Positions 1-8,287 are shown, counted from the stretch's first letter. The stretch is 64,000 bases of DNA from Rhizobiaceae bacterium (GCA_023953775.1 JAMLJD010000016.1:1-64000); one strand, 5' to 3'. Numbers and translations are program-made. The notes: generated from the letters alone by a model not told the origin.

Positions 1-318
1 GTCCTCGGGTGGCGGGCGCAGAAGGGGCAGGCGCATTACGCTGCCGCGAAGGCTGGCGTCATGGCGCTGACGCGTTGCAGCGCGCTGGAAGCCGCCGAGC
101 ACGGCATCCGCATCAACGCGGTGTCGCCGTCGATCGCGATGCACGACTTCCTCAAGAAGGCATCGCCGCAGGAGGAGCTCGACAAGCTCGCCAGCCTCGA
201 GGCCTTCGGCCGGGCCGCCGAGGTCTGGGAAGTGGCGAACGTCATGATGTTTCTCGCCAGCGACTATTCCGGCTACATGACCGGCGAGATCGTCTCCGTG
301 TCGAGCCAGCGCGCATGA
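1..318 (+). CDS. SDR family oxidoreductase, C-terminal part (5' end outside window)
   Basis: The reading frame is open from base 1, so the N-terminal Rossmann part lies upstream of the window; 105 residues are visible. They contain the catalytic YxxxK motif (YAAAK at visible residues 13-17), the usual helix after it (RCSALEAAEHGIRINAVSP) and a C-terminal MTGEIVSVSS strand, as in FabG-like short-chain dehydrogenases acting on 3-hydroxyacyl-CoA or cyclic alcohols. The stop overlaps the start of the MaoC hydratase gene (ATGA), so the two are translationally coupled, and a beta-oxidation role as hydroxyacyl dehydrogenase is likely by context. Substrate unknown. Confidence 0.85.
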   Translation, partial: VLGWRAQKGQAHYAAAKAGVMALTRCSALEAAEHGIRINAVSPSIAMHDFLKKASPQEELDKLASLEAFGRAAEVWEVANVMMFLASDYSGYMTGEIVSVSSQRA

Positions 319-779
319 CGACTGCGCTCGTCTTCTCCACGCCCGCGGAAGCCGCTGCGGCGGTGGGACGCCGGGTCGGGCCGAGTGAATGGCTCACCGT
401 CGAGCAGGACCGTATCGACCTGTTCGCGCGCGCGACCGGCGACCACCAGTGGATCCACGTCGACCCTGAACGAGCGAAGGACGGGCCATTCGGCAGGACG
501 ATCGCCCATGGCTACCTCACCTTCTCGCTGATCAACATGTTCCTGCCCCAGCTGTTCGAGGCGAAAGGCGCCCGCATGGGCGTCAATTACGGCGCCGAGC
601 GCCTGCGCTTTCCCGCACCGGTGCCGGTCGGCACGCGTGTCCGCGCAGTCGGCGAACTGATCAGCGCCGACCCGGTAGGCGACAACGCCGTGCAGACGAC
701 GGTGCGCATGACGATCGAAGTCGAAGGCTGCGACAAGCCCGGCTGCGTCGCCGACATCATCGGCCGCTACTATTTCTGA
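315..779 (+). CDS. MaoC family (R)-specific enoyl-CoA hydratase
   Basis: A 154-residue single-hotdog MaoC protein. The hydratase-2 signature ATGDHQWIHVDPERA is seen with the catalytic Asp (about D43) and His (about H48), followed by the GRTIAHGYLTFSL helix that lines the acyl tunnel. Family knowledge: such proteins add water to trans-2-enoyl-CoA to give (R)-3-hydroxyacyl-CoA. The ATG at 315 overlaps the stop of the upstream SDR gene, which could oxidise the product. A longer upstream reading of this frame is only the shadow of the SDR. Part of the catabolic island; acyl chain unknown. Confidence 0.88.
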   Translation: MTTALVFSTPAEAAAAVGRRVGPSEWLTVEQDRIDLFARATGDHQWIHVDPERAKDGPFGRTIAHGYLTFSLINMFLPQLFEAKGARMGVNYGAERLRFPAPVPVGTRVRAVGELISADPVGDNAVQTTVRMTIEVEGCDKPGCVADIIGRYYF

Positions 780-796
780 ACCGATCGAGCGCGCCG

Positions 797-1438
797 ATGA
801 CCACATCCGAATCCGCCCTGCTCACCGAAATTCGTGACCGGCTGGAGCGGATCGAATCGCGCGACGAAATCCGCCAGCTCGTCTCGAAATACGCGCTCGC
901 GCTCGACATGCGCGACATGGATGCCATGGCGAACCTGTTCGTGCCCGACGTTGCGGTTGGGAGCAAGGGCAGCGGCAGGCAGGTCCTTCGGGACTGGCTC
1001 GACGACACGATGCGCAGGCAATTCGATGGCACGTCGCATCATGTCGGCACGCAGATCATCGAGTTCGTCGACGCGGACAGCGCGGTCGGCATCGTCTACT
1101 CCAAGAACGAGCACGAGACGGGACCGGAATGGGTCATCATGCAGATGATGTATTACGACCACTATGTGCGCACCGGCGGACGCTGGCTGTTCCGGCGCCG
1201 GCAGCCTCTCTACTGGTATGCGACCGATCTCAACCGCCCGCCGATCGGCGAACGGAAGATGCGCTGGCCGGGCCGCGAGCCCTATCACGGCGCGTTCCAC
1301 GACCTGTTTCCGAGCTGGAGCACCTTCTGGGCCCGCGGCGGCCCATCCGAACTGCCGATCGCCGAGCCGGCACCGCTAGAGGGCTTTATCGAGACGATGC
1401 GGCAGGGACACGAGGTCGATGACAACCGCGTCCGTTGA
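797..1438 (+). CDS. SnoaL-like / NTF2-fold protein (BaiE-type)
   Basis: A 213-residue NTF2-fold (SnoaL_4) protein; the segment IESRDEIRQLVSKYALALDMRDMDAMANLF is typical of this family, whose members include bile-acid 7-alpha-dehydratase BaiE and ketosteroid-isomerase relatives. It has no signal peptide. In this context it may dehydrate or isomerise a cyclic intermediate, but the fold is used for many reactions and no substrate can be named. It follows maoC after 17 bases and overlaps the next gene (the OYE-like reductase) by 20 bases. A second member of the family lies at the far end of the island (22947-23441). Confidence 0.75.
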   Translation: MTTSESALLTEIRDRLERIESRDEIRQLVSKYALALDMRDMDAMANLFVPDVAVGSKGSGRQVLRDWLDDTMRRQFDGTSHHVGTQIIEFVDADSAVGIVYSKNEHETGPEWVIMQMMYYDHYVRTGGRWLFRRRQPLYWYATDLNRPPIGERKMRWPGREPYHGAFHDLFPSWSTFWARGGPSELPIAEPAPLEGFIETMRQGHEVDDNRVR

Positions 1439-2537
1439 CGCCGATATCGGTCGCGCGCTTCTTCGCCCGACGATGCTCGGCAATCTCGAACTGCCGTCGC
1501 GCGTCGCCATGGCTCCGATGTCGCGCTACAAATGCCCTGATGGCGTTCCGCACCAAGGCGTGGCGAACTATTATCGCCGCCGTGCCGAAAACGGTGTCGG
1601 CCTCATCATCACCGAAGCCACCTACATCGATCATCCGGCGGCGGCGAGCTACGAGGCGGTCCCGGTCTTTCACGGCGAACGCGCGCTTTCGGGCTGGAAC
1701 GCCGTGCGCTTGGCGGTGCAATCCGCGGGCGCACGCATATTCCCGCAGCTTTGGCATACGGGGTCGTTCCGACAATCCTGGATGGGTCCGATCAAGGGCG
1801 TTCCCGGCATCGGTCCCTCCGAAAATCACAACGCCTTCACCGGCCATGCCGAGCAGACGCGGGCGATGGACCAGAAGGATGTGGACGATGTCGTCGACGC
1901 CTATGCCCGCGCTGCGGTGGACGCACAGCGGCTCGGTTTCGACGGGATCGAAATCCACGGCGCACACGGCTATCTGATCGACGAATTCTTCTGGGATCGC
2001 ACCAACCGCCGTTCGGACCGCTATGGCGGCGATCGCCGCGAGCGTACGCGCTTCGCGGTCGAGATCATCGCGGAAGTTCGCCGCCGCGTTGGCCCTGACT
2101 TTCCAATCTCCTTTCGCTTTTCCCAATGGAAGCAGCAGGACTACAAGGTCCGGCTCGCCGAAACGCCGGCCGAGCTGGGCGAGGTCCTTGAGCCGCTGGT
2201 CGACGCGGGCGTGTCGATCCTCCATGCTTCGACGCGGCGCTTCTGGGAGGCTGCGTTCCCCGACGATGGCGAGCGCACGCTTGCCGGCTGGACCCGGGCG
2301 CTGACGGGTCTGCCGGTCATCATGGTCGGCGGCGCCGGCCTCGACCGGCCCGGACTGAAAGAGGCCCTGCCCGCCTCGCTCGACGTGCTCGAAGGCCCGC
2401 TACTCAGGAACGAGTTCGACGTTCTCGCCGTCGGGCGCGCGCTGCTCGCCGATGCCGAATGGTTCGTCAAGGTCGGCGGCGGACGTTTCGAGGAGTGCAG
2501 GCCCTACACGAAGGACCTGCTAGAGACGCTCGACTAG
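1419..2537 (+). CDS. NADH:flavin oxidoreductase, Old Yellow Enzyme family
   Basis: A 372-residue FMN-binding TIM barrel. It starts LLRPTMLGNLELPSRVAMAPMSRY, has the YYRRRAENGVGLIITEAT segment, the HGAHGYLIDEF motif and the TNRRSDRYGG loop, all characteristic of OYE / 2,4-dienoyl-CoA reductase-like enzymes. The length fits a single-domain OYE without the C-terminal iron-sulfur and FAD domains of FadH. Such enzymes reduce alpha,beta-unsaturated carbonyls, which fits a cyclic enone intermediate. It is the last gene of the first plus-strand unit and ends inside a strong hairpin (2534-2570). Confidence 0.88.
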   Translation: MTTASVDADIGRALLRPTMLGNLELPSRVAMAPMSRYKCPDGVPHQGVANYYRRRAENGVGLIITEATYIDHPAAASYEAVPVFHGERALSGWNAVRLAVQSAGARIFPQLWHTGSFRQSWMGPIKGVPGIGPSENHNAFTGHAEQTRAMDQKDVDDVVDAYARAAVDAQRLGFDGIEIHGAHGYLIDEFFWDRTNRRSDRYGGDRRERTRFAVEIIAEVRRRVGPDFPISFRFSQWKQQDYKVRLAETPAELGEVLEPLVDAGVSILHASTRRFWEAAFPDDGERTLAGWTRALTGLPVIMVGGAGLDRPGLKEALPASLDVLEGPLLRNEFDVLAVGRALLADAEWFVKVGGGRFEECRPYTKDLLETLD

Positions 2538-2570
2538 GTCACGGATCCATAAATGGTGTCCGTGACCTAG
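2534..2570. terminator. 12-bp perfect hairpin between convergent genes
   Basis: CTAGGTCACGGA and its exact complement TCCGTGACCTAG enclose a 13-base loop that can itself pair (CCAT/ATGG). The stop codon of the OYE-like gene is inside the left arm, and the convergent monooxygenase gene ends 7 bases beyond the right arm. There is no clear U-run on either strand, so it may act as a bidirectional transcription barrier or an mRNA 3'-end stabiliser rather than a textbook intrinsic terminator. Confidence 0.7.
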
Positions 2571-2576
2571 AGCATT

Positions 2577-4208
2577 TCAGGAACCGAAGACGAAACCGGG
2601 ATAGCCTTCTTCGCGCACCCGCTCGCAGTGACCGATATAGCCGGCAAAGCCACCGATATAGGGCATGAAAGTGCGCGTCTTGCCCTCGACATTGGCGCCC
2701 ATGTACCAGGATTTGGCCTGGGTGAAGAGCGTGCCGGCGGCGACCTCGTTGACATGCGCCGTCCATGCCTCGGCGGCGTCCCGTCGCGCCTCGACCATCG
2801 TATGGCCGTCGGCGCCAGCGTGCCGAACGAGTTCCATCGCCCAGTTCACATGCTGTTCCGCGCCGAGGATCATGTTGGCAAGCACGGATGGCGAGCCGGG
2901 GCCGGTAATGTTGAAGAGGTTGGGAAAGCCGGGGATCATCAGCCCGAGCATGGTCATGGGTCCGTCGGCCCAGGCCTCCGCCACGCTTTCGCCGCCCGGC
3001 CCGCGAATGTCCACGCGCGCGATCGTGCCGGTCATTGCGTCGAAGCCGGTTGCGAAGATCAGCATGTCGAAGTCGTGCGTCGCCTCTCGTGTCCGGATCC
3101 CGCTCGCCGTGATCTCTAGGATCGGGTCGCGGCGCAGATTGACGAGTTCGACATTGTCCCGGTTGAAGGTCTCGAAATAACCACTGTCGGTGCAGATGCG
3201 CTTGGTGCCGATCGGGTGGTCGGAAGGAACGAGGTCGTCCGCCACCGACGGGTCCTGGACGATCGCGCGAATCTTCCTTTCCGCGAAGTCGCGCGCCAGG
3301 GCGTTGACCCGGTCGTCGGAGGTCTGGTTCGGGAATATCTTCGCAAAGAGCACGCCGCCCTTCTTCCAGCCTTCCTCGAACAGCGCCTCGCGCTCAGGCT
3401 CGGGCACGTCCCAGATCTCTTTCGGATACATCTCGTGCGGCGAACCCCCGCCGCTGGCAAAAGCCATGCGCCGTCGCTCGGGATATGTCCTAATGGCCTC
3501 GCGCCATTCCTCGTCCGGTATCTCCCTGTTGAAGGCCGGCACGCTGTAGTTGGGCGAGCGCTGGAACACCGTCAGCTTGGCCGCGCTCGCCGCGATGATC
3601 GGAACGCTCTGCATTGCCGACGCGCCGGTGCCGATGACGCCGACGCGCTTGCCCTCGAAACTCACCGGTTCCCCGGGCCATCGCGCTGTGAACAGCATCT
3701 CGCCGGCAAAATCGTCGACGCCCGGAATGTCCGGCCGGATCGGCGTCGACAGGCTGCCGGCCGCGAAGATGATCCAGCGCGTACGCAGAAGCTCGCCATT
3801 GGCCAGCGTCGCCGTCCACGCGGCCGATGCCTCGTCGAAACTTGCTGCGGTGACGCGTTGGTTGAAACGGATATGCGGGCGGAGCCGGAAGCGATCCGCT
3901 ACGTGATTTGCATAGGCAAGGATCTCGGGCTGTGTCGCGTAGCGCTCGCTCCAGCGCCAATCGCGCTGCAGATCGGCATCGAACGAGTAGGAATAGTCGA
4001 TGCTTTCGACATCGCAGCGCGCACCGGGATAACGGTTCCAGTACCAGGTGCCGCCGACATCGCCCCCCGCCTCGATGCACGCCACCGAGAAGCCAAGGCG
4101 CCTGGCGGCATAGACGGCATAGAGGCCCGCAAAGCCCGCTCCGACAACGAGCACGTCGCAGTCGAGCGGGATGGCTGGCATCCCGGCGGTCATTTCAGAT
4201 CGTGTCAT
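2577..4208 (-). CDS. Baeyer-Villiger-type flavin monooxygenase
   Basis: A 543-residue protein with an N-terminal FAD-binding GxGxxG (residues 23-28), the GGTWYWNRYPGARCD segment typical of cyclohexanone/phenylacetone monooxygenases, and a second dinucleotide motif (VIGTGASAMQ) for NADPH. The BVMO fingerprint FxGxxxHxxxW is present as F167-A-G169-E-M-L-F173-T-A-R-W177: the signature His is Phe. Known reaction of the family: oxygen insertion next to a ketone to form an ester or lactone, using NADPH and O2. Its ATG overlaps the stop of the upstream esterase (ATGA), so a ketone-to-lactone-to-hydroxyacid pair is likely. The altered fingerprint leaves true Baeyer-Villiger activity uncertain. Confidence 0.85.
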   Translation of the reverse strand: MTRSEMTAGMPAIPLDCDVLVVGAGFAGLYAVYAARRLGFSVACIEAGGDVGGTWYWNRYPGARCDVESIDYSYSFDADLQRDWRWSERYATQPEILAYANHVADRFRLRPHIRFNQRVTAASFDEASAAWTATLANGELLRTRWIIFAAGSLSTPIRPDIPGVDDFAGEMLFTARWPGEPVSFEGKRVGVIGTGASAMQSVPIIAASAAKLTVFQRSPNYSVPAFNREIPDEEWREAIRTYPERRRMAFASGGGSPHEMYPKEIWDVPEPEREALFEEGWKKGGVLFAKIFPNQTSDDRVNALARDFAERKIRAIVQDPSVADDLVPSDHPIGTKRICTDSGYFETFNRDNVELVNLRRDPILEITASGIRTREATHDFDMLIFATGFDAMTGTIARVDIRGPGGESVAEAWADGPMTMLGLMIPGFPNLFNITGPGSPSVLANMILGAEQHVNWAMELVRHAGADGHTMVEARRDAAEAWTAHVNEVAAGTLFTQAKSWYMGANVEGKTRTFMPYIGGFAGYIGHCERVREEGYPGFVFGS

Positions 4209-5212
4209 GTCAGCGTCTTTGCCTCAGCCGGTCGAAAGAATGCGTCGATGTCCCGCCACATCAGGATCTGCGCCTGCGTCGCCGGCGCGAAGCCGGCGAT
4301 CGTGGCGAAGCCGTGGAACAGCTCGGGATAGTGACGGTGCCGCACCGGAACCCCGGCATCGCGCAGGGCGGCGGCGTAAAGTGCACCCTCACTGCAGAGC
4401 GGATCGCGGCCCGCGGTCACGACGATCGCCGGCGGCAGGCCTGCCAGCGATGCCGCGCGCAGCGGTACGGCGTATTCCGCCGGCCGGGGCAGATCGTCCC
4501 CACCCAGATAGTGCCGCCAGTACCATCGCATCGCGTCGCGCGTGTTGAAGTGGTTTGTTGCATAGCGCCGGTAGCTTTCCGTCTCGAAATCGGGGGAGAT
4601 CACGGGGTACAGCATGACCTGTCCCAACGGCCGCACGCCTCCCCGGTCGCGCGCCATCAGACAGGAAACGGCCGCGAGATTGCCGCCCGCGCTGTCGCCC
4701 ATGACCACGATACGCTCGGGGTCGATGCCTACCCGGCCGGCATTCGAAGTGAGCCAGTCCAGCGCCGTGTAGGCATCTTCGGCAGCGGTAGGCGCCGTCC
4801 GTTCCGGAGCCAGGCGGTAGTCGACGGAGACGACGACGCGGCCGGTGTTCTTGGACACCGTGCGACAGAACCCGTCATGGCTTTCGATGCTGCAGAAGAC
4901 GAAGCCACCACCATGCAGGAAGAGTATTGCCGGCATCGGTGCTGTCGTCTCGGTCCATGGACGATAGATGCGGACGCGCAGCCCGCCAGAGATCAGAACA
5001 TCCTCGACCTCGCGCACGTCGTCGGCATTGTCGATCGGCCGCAGCCGGGCCGCGACGGCGGCCCGCGCCTCGGCGGCGCTCATCTTCTCGACCGCCGGAA
5101 AGTTGGCGTTGAGCGTATCGAGCATCCGATCGACGTCGCCGAGCCAGCCGATGGGAACACCGTCGTTTCGCGAACTCATCAGATCTGAAAGCTCCTCGCG
5201 TTTCCTGAGCAT
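4205..5212 (-). CDS. alpha/beta hydrolase, HSL-family esterase/lactonase
   Basis: A 335-residue hydrolase of the hormone-sensitive-lipase group: HGGGF oxyanion motif, nucleophile elbow GDSAGG, acid in AGRDPLCSEG and catalytic His in LFHGF. No signal peptide, so it is cytoplasmic. It is first in a two-gene unit with the Baeyer-Villiger-type monooxygenase, which points to hydrolysis of the ester or lactone made by that enzyme. A downstream ATG at 5179 has a GAGGAG about 12 bases before it and is a possible alternative start. A copy of the island operator lies 98 bases upstream (5310-5321). Confidence 0.87.
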   Translation of the reverse strand: MLRKREELSDLMSSRNDGVPIGWLGDVDRMLDTLNANFPAVEKMSAAEARAAVAARLRPIDNADDVREVEDVLISGGLRVRIYRPWTETTAPMPAILFLHGGGFVFCSIESHDGFCRTVSKNTGRVVVSVDYRLAPERTAPTAAEDAYTALDWLTSNAGRVGIDPERIVVMGDSAGGNLAAVSCLMARDRGGVRPLGQVMLYPVISPDFETESYRRYATNHFNTRDAMRWYWRHYLGGDDLPRPAEYAVPLRAASLAGLPPAIVVTAGRDPLCSEGALYAAALRDAGVPVRHRHYPELFHGFATIAGFAPATQAQILMWRDIDAFFRPAEAKTLT

Positions 5213-5309
5213 GGAAGCCGCCCGACGGCCGTTTCATCGGCCCGCCGAAGCGGCCAGACCCTTGCCGGGATACTCCAGATGCTTGGGAGTTCTCGCCGTC
5301 CGGTGCATC

Positions 5310-5321
5310 GTCCGATCGGAC
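5310..5321 (-). promoter_or_regulatory. Island operator copy A (upstream of esterase-BVMO)
   Basis: Perfect palindrome GTCCGATCGGAC; read toward the esterase it is followed by GATGC, as in most other copies. The left TTA flank is missing here. Located 98 bases before the esterase start. Confidence 0.6.
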
Positions 5322-5341
5322 GGGCCGTGCACAGGGCAGAC

Positions 5342-5390
5342 GGCCCGCGCCGGAGCGCGGGCCGCCGTTCGCAAAGGGAGGATGCGAACG
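5342..5390 (-). terminator. Tandem hairpins after the luxR gene
   Basis: Two stem-loops follow the stop of the LuxR-type gene on the minus strand: CGTTCGCA/TGCGAACG (8 bp, 5366-5390) and then GGCCCGCGC-CGGA-GCGCGGGCC (9 bp, 5342-5363). There is no U-run, so termination is inferred only from the position and stem strength. Confidence 0.45.
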
Positions 5391-5398
5391 TAAGACCG

Positions 5399-6493
5399 TC
5401 AGGCCACCTGACGCGGCGCCTCGCCGAGCACGGCAGCGGAGTTCAGCATCAGCCGGACGAGTTCGGTCTGCCGGGTTATGCCGCTCTTGGAGAAGATTGA
5501 ACGCAGATGCGCCCGTGCGGTATTGCGCGAGATCGCCAGAGAAGCGGCCGCATCCTCCAGCGTCAGTCCCGATGTCAGCCGGCGCGCGACGGCGGCTTCT
5601 GCCGGCGTTAGATCGAAAAGCTGCCGCACCAACTCGCTCTCGACCTCGGTGTTGGCGTCGGGATCGCGAATGTAGACGGCGACCGAGGCTGCACCGGTCC
5701 TGCCGTTCGCGGGCACGACGGGCTGGACGATGACGCCCAGGCTGCGACCGCCGGAGAGCTTGGTGAGCGACAGGCCGCGCGAGACGGAAGCCTCGCCGTC
5801 CTCGATACCCTGCACCGCGGCTCGGATAGCTGCCTGAAGTTCGCGATCCTCCTTGACGCATGTGGCGCGGAGCCTGCCCGCCTGGAGCTGCAGCCCGTCC
5901 CGCAAGGACAGGGCCTTCTCGGCGGCGGCCGAACATCGGATTATGCGCCCCGTCACGTCGATGATGACGACGCCGACGGCAAACCTGTCCATCACGCTTG
6001 AATAGAGCGAGCGTTCCACCTCGCTGGCACCGATCCGCGCTGAAAGCTCCATGCCACGGCAAAGCTGCGAGACCACGACACCGCAGGCGGAAGCCTCCTC
6101 ATCGTCGAAACCCTGCGACCCGAAATCGCGGAAGAGATAGAGCGTGTAACGGGTTTCGGTGCCCTCGCTGACGACCGAAGCGGAAACATGCTGGCAATCG
6201 CGCAACAACGTCGTCAGCTTCGCATCATCCTGGCCTGCCGCGATGGTATCCGCCGCGGCATCCGGAGAGGAAGCGGAGGTCCTGGAGGGATCGGACCGGC
6301 CCTGTTCGACCAGGGTAACGAGACCTTGCCCACCCGACTGCCTGTCCTCCACGCGCACAGCGACCGCAGCCACGCCGAAACGCGCGCGGATCAGTTCCGC
6401 GCACACCGCCAACGGTTCACCCGACAGCAAGCTGTCGGCGATTCCTGTGACGAACTGGCCGAACTCGACAACCGAACGGGAATGGAAAGTCAT
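5399..6493 (-). CDS. LuxR-family transcriptional regulator (sensor-GerE)
   Basis: A 364-residue protein. The C-terminal ~65 residues form a GerE/LuxR helix-turn-helix (LTPAEAAVARRLTSGLTLEDAAASL, then SRNTARAHLRSIFSKSGITRQTELVRL). The N-terminal ~280 residues look like GAF/PAS-like sensory modules (FAVGVVIIDVTGRIIRCSAAAEKAL is PAS-like), with no phosphoreceiver signature. The start was set at ATG 6493 because TGCTGGAGG precedes it by 7-8 bases; an upstream in-frame extension is Arg/Gly-rich and non-coding in character. It is the only dedicated regulator in the catabolic island and thus the prime candidate to bind the repeated GTCC-N4-GGAC operator, but this is inference. Confidence 0.85.
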   Translation of the reverse strand: MTFHSRSVVEFGQFVTGIADSLLSGEPLAVCAELIRARFGVAAVAVRVEDRQSGGQGLVTLVEQGRSDPSRTSASSPDAAADTIAAGQDDAKLTTLLRDCQHVSASVVSEGTETRYTLYLFRDFGSQGFDDEEASACGVVVSQLCRGMELSARIGASEVERSLYSSVMDRFAVGVVIIDVTGRIIRCSAAAEKALSLRDGLQLQAGRLRATCVKEDRELQAAIRAAVQGIEDGEASVSRGLSLTKLSGGRSLGVIVQPVVPANGRTGAASVAVYIRDPDANTEVESELVRQLFDLTPAEAAVARRLTSGLTLEDAAASLAISRNTARAHLRSIFSKSGITRQTELVRLMLNSAAVLGEAPRQVA

Positions 6494-6899
6494 GCGCGTA
6501 TCCTCCAGCAACCAGCGAACAAGGCCGGAACGAACATGCGCGGAGCACAGTTTCCCGTGCCGCCCGCCCGGACACACTCCCGCACCCGTCCGCAATCTCA
6601 CATGCGAACGGCCGTTTGCAGCTTGTGTGATCGGGGCACGTCGGCGTCCTCCCGCGGCTGTGTCGCCCAGCCTGTGATTGACATTGTTGTCACCAATTCG
6701 ACGCAGTGTCAAATATTTTGACGCTTGCGCCGTTTTTTCGTCGTATGCGTCGAAAAATGCTGCGGTGCGGGATCATAGTGGCAGAAATAACGCTTTTGAA
6801 AGCAATGTGTTAAACGGCCTTTTGTGCACCGCAAGACGCACATAGGAAAAGGCCGGGCTTGTAGCCCGGCCTTGCAATTTTCGTCCTGTCGGAGGGAGG
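6494..6899. other. 406-bp intergenic region between luxR and the SBP gene
   Basis: No convincing gene. It holds the luxR promoter region (both flanking genes are on the minus strand) and the terminator of the substrate-binding-protein gene. Two inverted repeats are visible: TGACA-TTGT-TGTCA at 6679-6692 and GTCAAA-TAT-TTTGAC at 6708-6722, in an AT-richer patch. Neither matches the island operator, and no copy of that operator is seen here. They could be sites for a different regulator of luxR or for LuxR autoregulation. Confidence 0.5.
6845..6873 (-). terminator. Intrinsic terminator of the ABC binding-protein gene
   Basis: On the minus strand AAGGCCGGGCT-ACA-AGCCCGGCCTT forms an 11-bp stem with a 3-base loop and runs directly into TTTTCC. 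It lies 27 bases after the stop of the substrate-binding-protein gene. Confidence 0.88.
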
Positions 6900-8132
6900 C
6901 TACATGCCGCAATCGGCGCGCTGGGTGAGGCCGTCTTCGCGCACGTGATGCGGCTCCTTGACGACCTTGATCGCCTCTGCCGCCGGCATGAAATGGTTGG
7001 TGCCGCTGACCGAGATCGGGCCGATGATCGGCTCCACCTTGTCCGAGTTCTCTTCCAGCCATTTGGCGACAGCCGGGCCTTCGGCGGTGCCGGCCCCGTT
7101 GATCGCCGCGGCCAGGATCATCGGCTCGATATAGAACGGGGTCAGGGACGCCGGGCCACCGAGCTGATCGACATTCGCCACGCGCTCGCGCGCGCTGGTG
7201 ACGAACTTCGCGAACGGGCTCTCGCCGACCGGATCGCCGTCGCAATAGGTCATGCCGACGAACTGGGTCGAGTAGACGCCCTCAAAGGCCTCCTCGCCGG
7301 CAATCTTGGCGTTGCCGACCGCATAGTTGGTCATCGTCTGGTTGCCGAGGACCGGCACGTCCCATCCGATGTCGAGGCGGTTCTCGAGCAGCTTGCGCGC
7401 GTCGTCGCCCAGCGAGGCGAGGAACAGGACCGCATCGGCCCCGGCACTGCGCAGCGAGAAGAGCTGCGGCGTCATGTCCTCGGTGCGGAACGCGAACTCC
7501 TGGACCGCCGCCGGCTCGAGACCCTTCTTGTCCTTCAGATAGTCGATGATCTCCGAGACGCCGGCCTTCGACATGCCGCCATTGTCCGAGATGATGGCGA
7601 TGTGCTTCGCGCCCAGAACGTCGACGGCGTAGTCGACATTGGGGATCATCTGGTTGGCAGCCGTCACCGAGGTCGAGAAGTGGTAAGGGCCGACCTCAGG
7701 CGTGAGCGTCGACGACGCCGCCGTCGTGATCTGCATGATGCCTGCCTCGGTCGTCACGGCAACCACCGGGATCGTCTCCTGGCTGGTGACCGGGCCGACC
7801 ATGGCCCCGATGCCCTCATTCTCGATCAGCCGGCGCGCCTCGCTGACACCATGCGTCGGATCGGTCATCGAATCGGCGATGATGAGCTCGACGTTCTTGC
7901 CGAGAATTCCGCCATTGGCGTTGATGTCTTCGACCGCCAGCTTCCACGCCTCCGTCGACGACACGCCGACCGACGCACCGCCGCCGGTGACGGATGTCAG
8001 GCCACCCATCTTGAAGACTTCCTGCGTGTGCGCCGCGCCGGCGCCAAGACCCAGCGCCGCTGCCGTCGCCAATGCGATGGCGGACCGCCGGCTGATCACG
8101 CCTCGCGCTGCAGTTGCTCTCGAAAAGCTCAT
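6900..8132 (-). CDS. ABC transporter substrate-binding protein, branched-chain amino-acid (LivK) type
   Basis: A 410-residue periplasmic binding protein with an N-terminal signal containing a twin Arg and a hydrophobic stretch (SRRSAIALATAAALGLGAGAA), then a Leu/Ile/Val-binding fold (type I PBP; GGASVGVSSTEAWKLAVEDIN, MGPVTSQETIP-like region around residues 105-115). SD GGAGGAG precedes ATG 8132. Family members import amino acids but also aromatic acids, amides and other small organics. It lies divergent from an isomerase gene and close to the permease/ATPase genes 9255-12629, which have no other binding protein here. An operator copy is 60 bases upstream. Confidence 0.9.
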   Translation of the reverse strand: MSFSRATAARGVISRRSAIALATAAALGLGAGAAHTQEVFKMGGLTSVTGGGASVGVSSTEAWKLAVEDINANGGILGKNVELIIADSMTDPTHGVSEARRLIENEGIGAMVGPVTSQETIPVVAVTTEAGIMQITTAASSTLTPEVGPYHFSTSVTAANQMIPNVDYAVDVLGAKHIAIISDNGGMSKAGVSEIIDYLKDKKGLEPAAVQEFAFRTEDMTPQLFSLRSAGADAVLFLASLGDDARKLLENRLDIGWDVPVLGNQTMTNYAVGNAKIAGEEAFEGVYSTQFVGMTYCDGDPVGESPFAKFVTSARERVANVDQLGGPASLTPFYIEPMILAAAINGAGTAEGPAVAKWLEENSDKVEPIIGPISVSGTNHFMPAAEAIKVVKEPHHVREDGLTQRADCGM

Positions 8133-8191
8133 TGGTATCTCCTCCTGACAAGCTTGCCGAATTGAACGTCAGGGGATGCGGAGGTCACATC

Positions 8192-8203
8192 GTCCGTGTG
8201 GAC
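8192..8203 (-). promoter_or_regulatory. Island operator copy B (upstream of SBP gene)
   Basis: Read toward the binding-protein gene: CTTA-GTCCACACGGAC-GATG, matching both flanks of the consensus. 60 bases before the start codon, in the same divergent intergenic region as copy C. Confidence 0.68.
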
Positions 8204-8239
8204 TAAGATTTCCGGCCCGGTCGCCGCGCCTTCCTCTTA

Positions 8240-8251
8240 GTCTGTTCGGAC
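8240..8251 (+). promoter_or_regulatory. Island operator copy C (upstream of isomerase gene)
   Basis: CTTA-GTCTGTTCGGAC-GCATC. One mismatch in the left half of the palindrome, but the TTA flank and the right half are conserved. It lies 36 bases before the isomerase start and in the opposite orientation to copy B. Confidence 0.62.
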
Positions 8252-8287
8252 GCATCGCAGGCGGGCCGGCGGCGGCATATCGCTGCC

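Noticed and set aside
5213-5398. tRNA or small RNA in the GC-rich intergenic hairpins
   Set aside because: No cloverleaf or anticodon arm could be formed; the hairpins are better explained as luxR 3'-end structures and an operator.
6494-6712. N-terminal extension of the LuxR-type regulator
   Set aside because: Composition is Arg/Gly-rich, and a strong GGAGG directly precedes the internal ATG at 6493.
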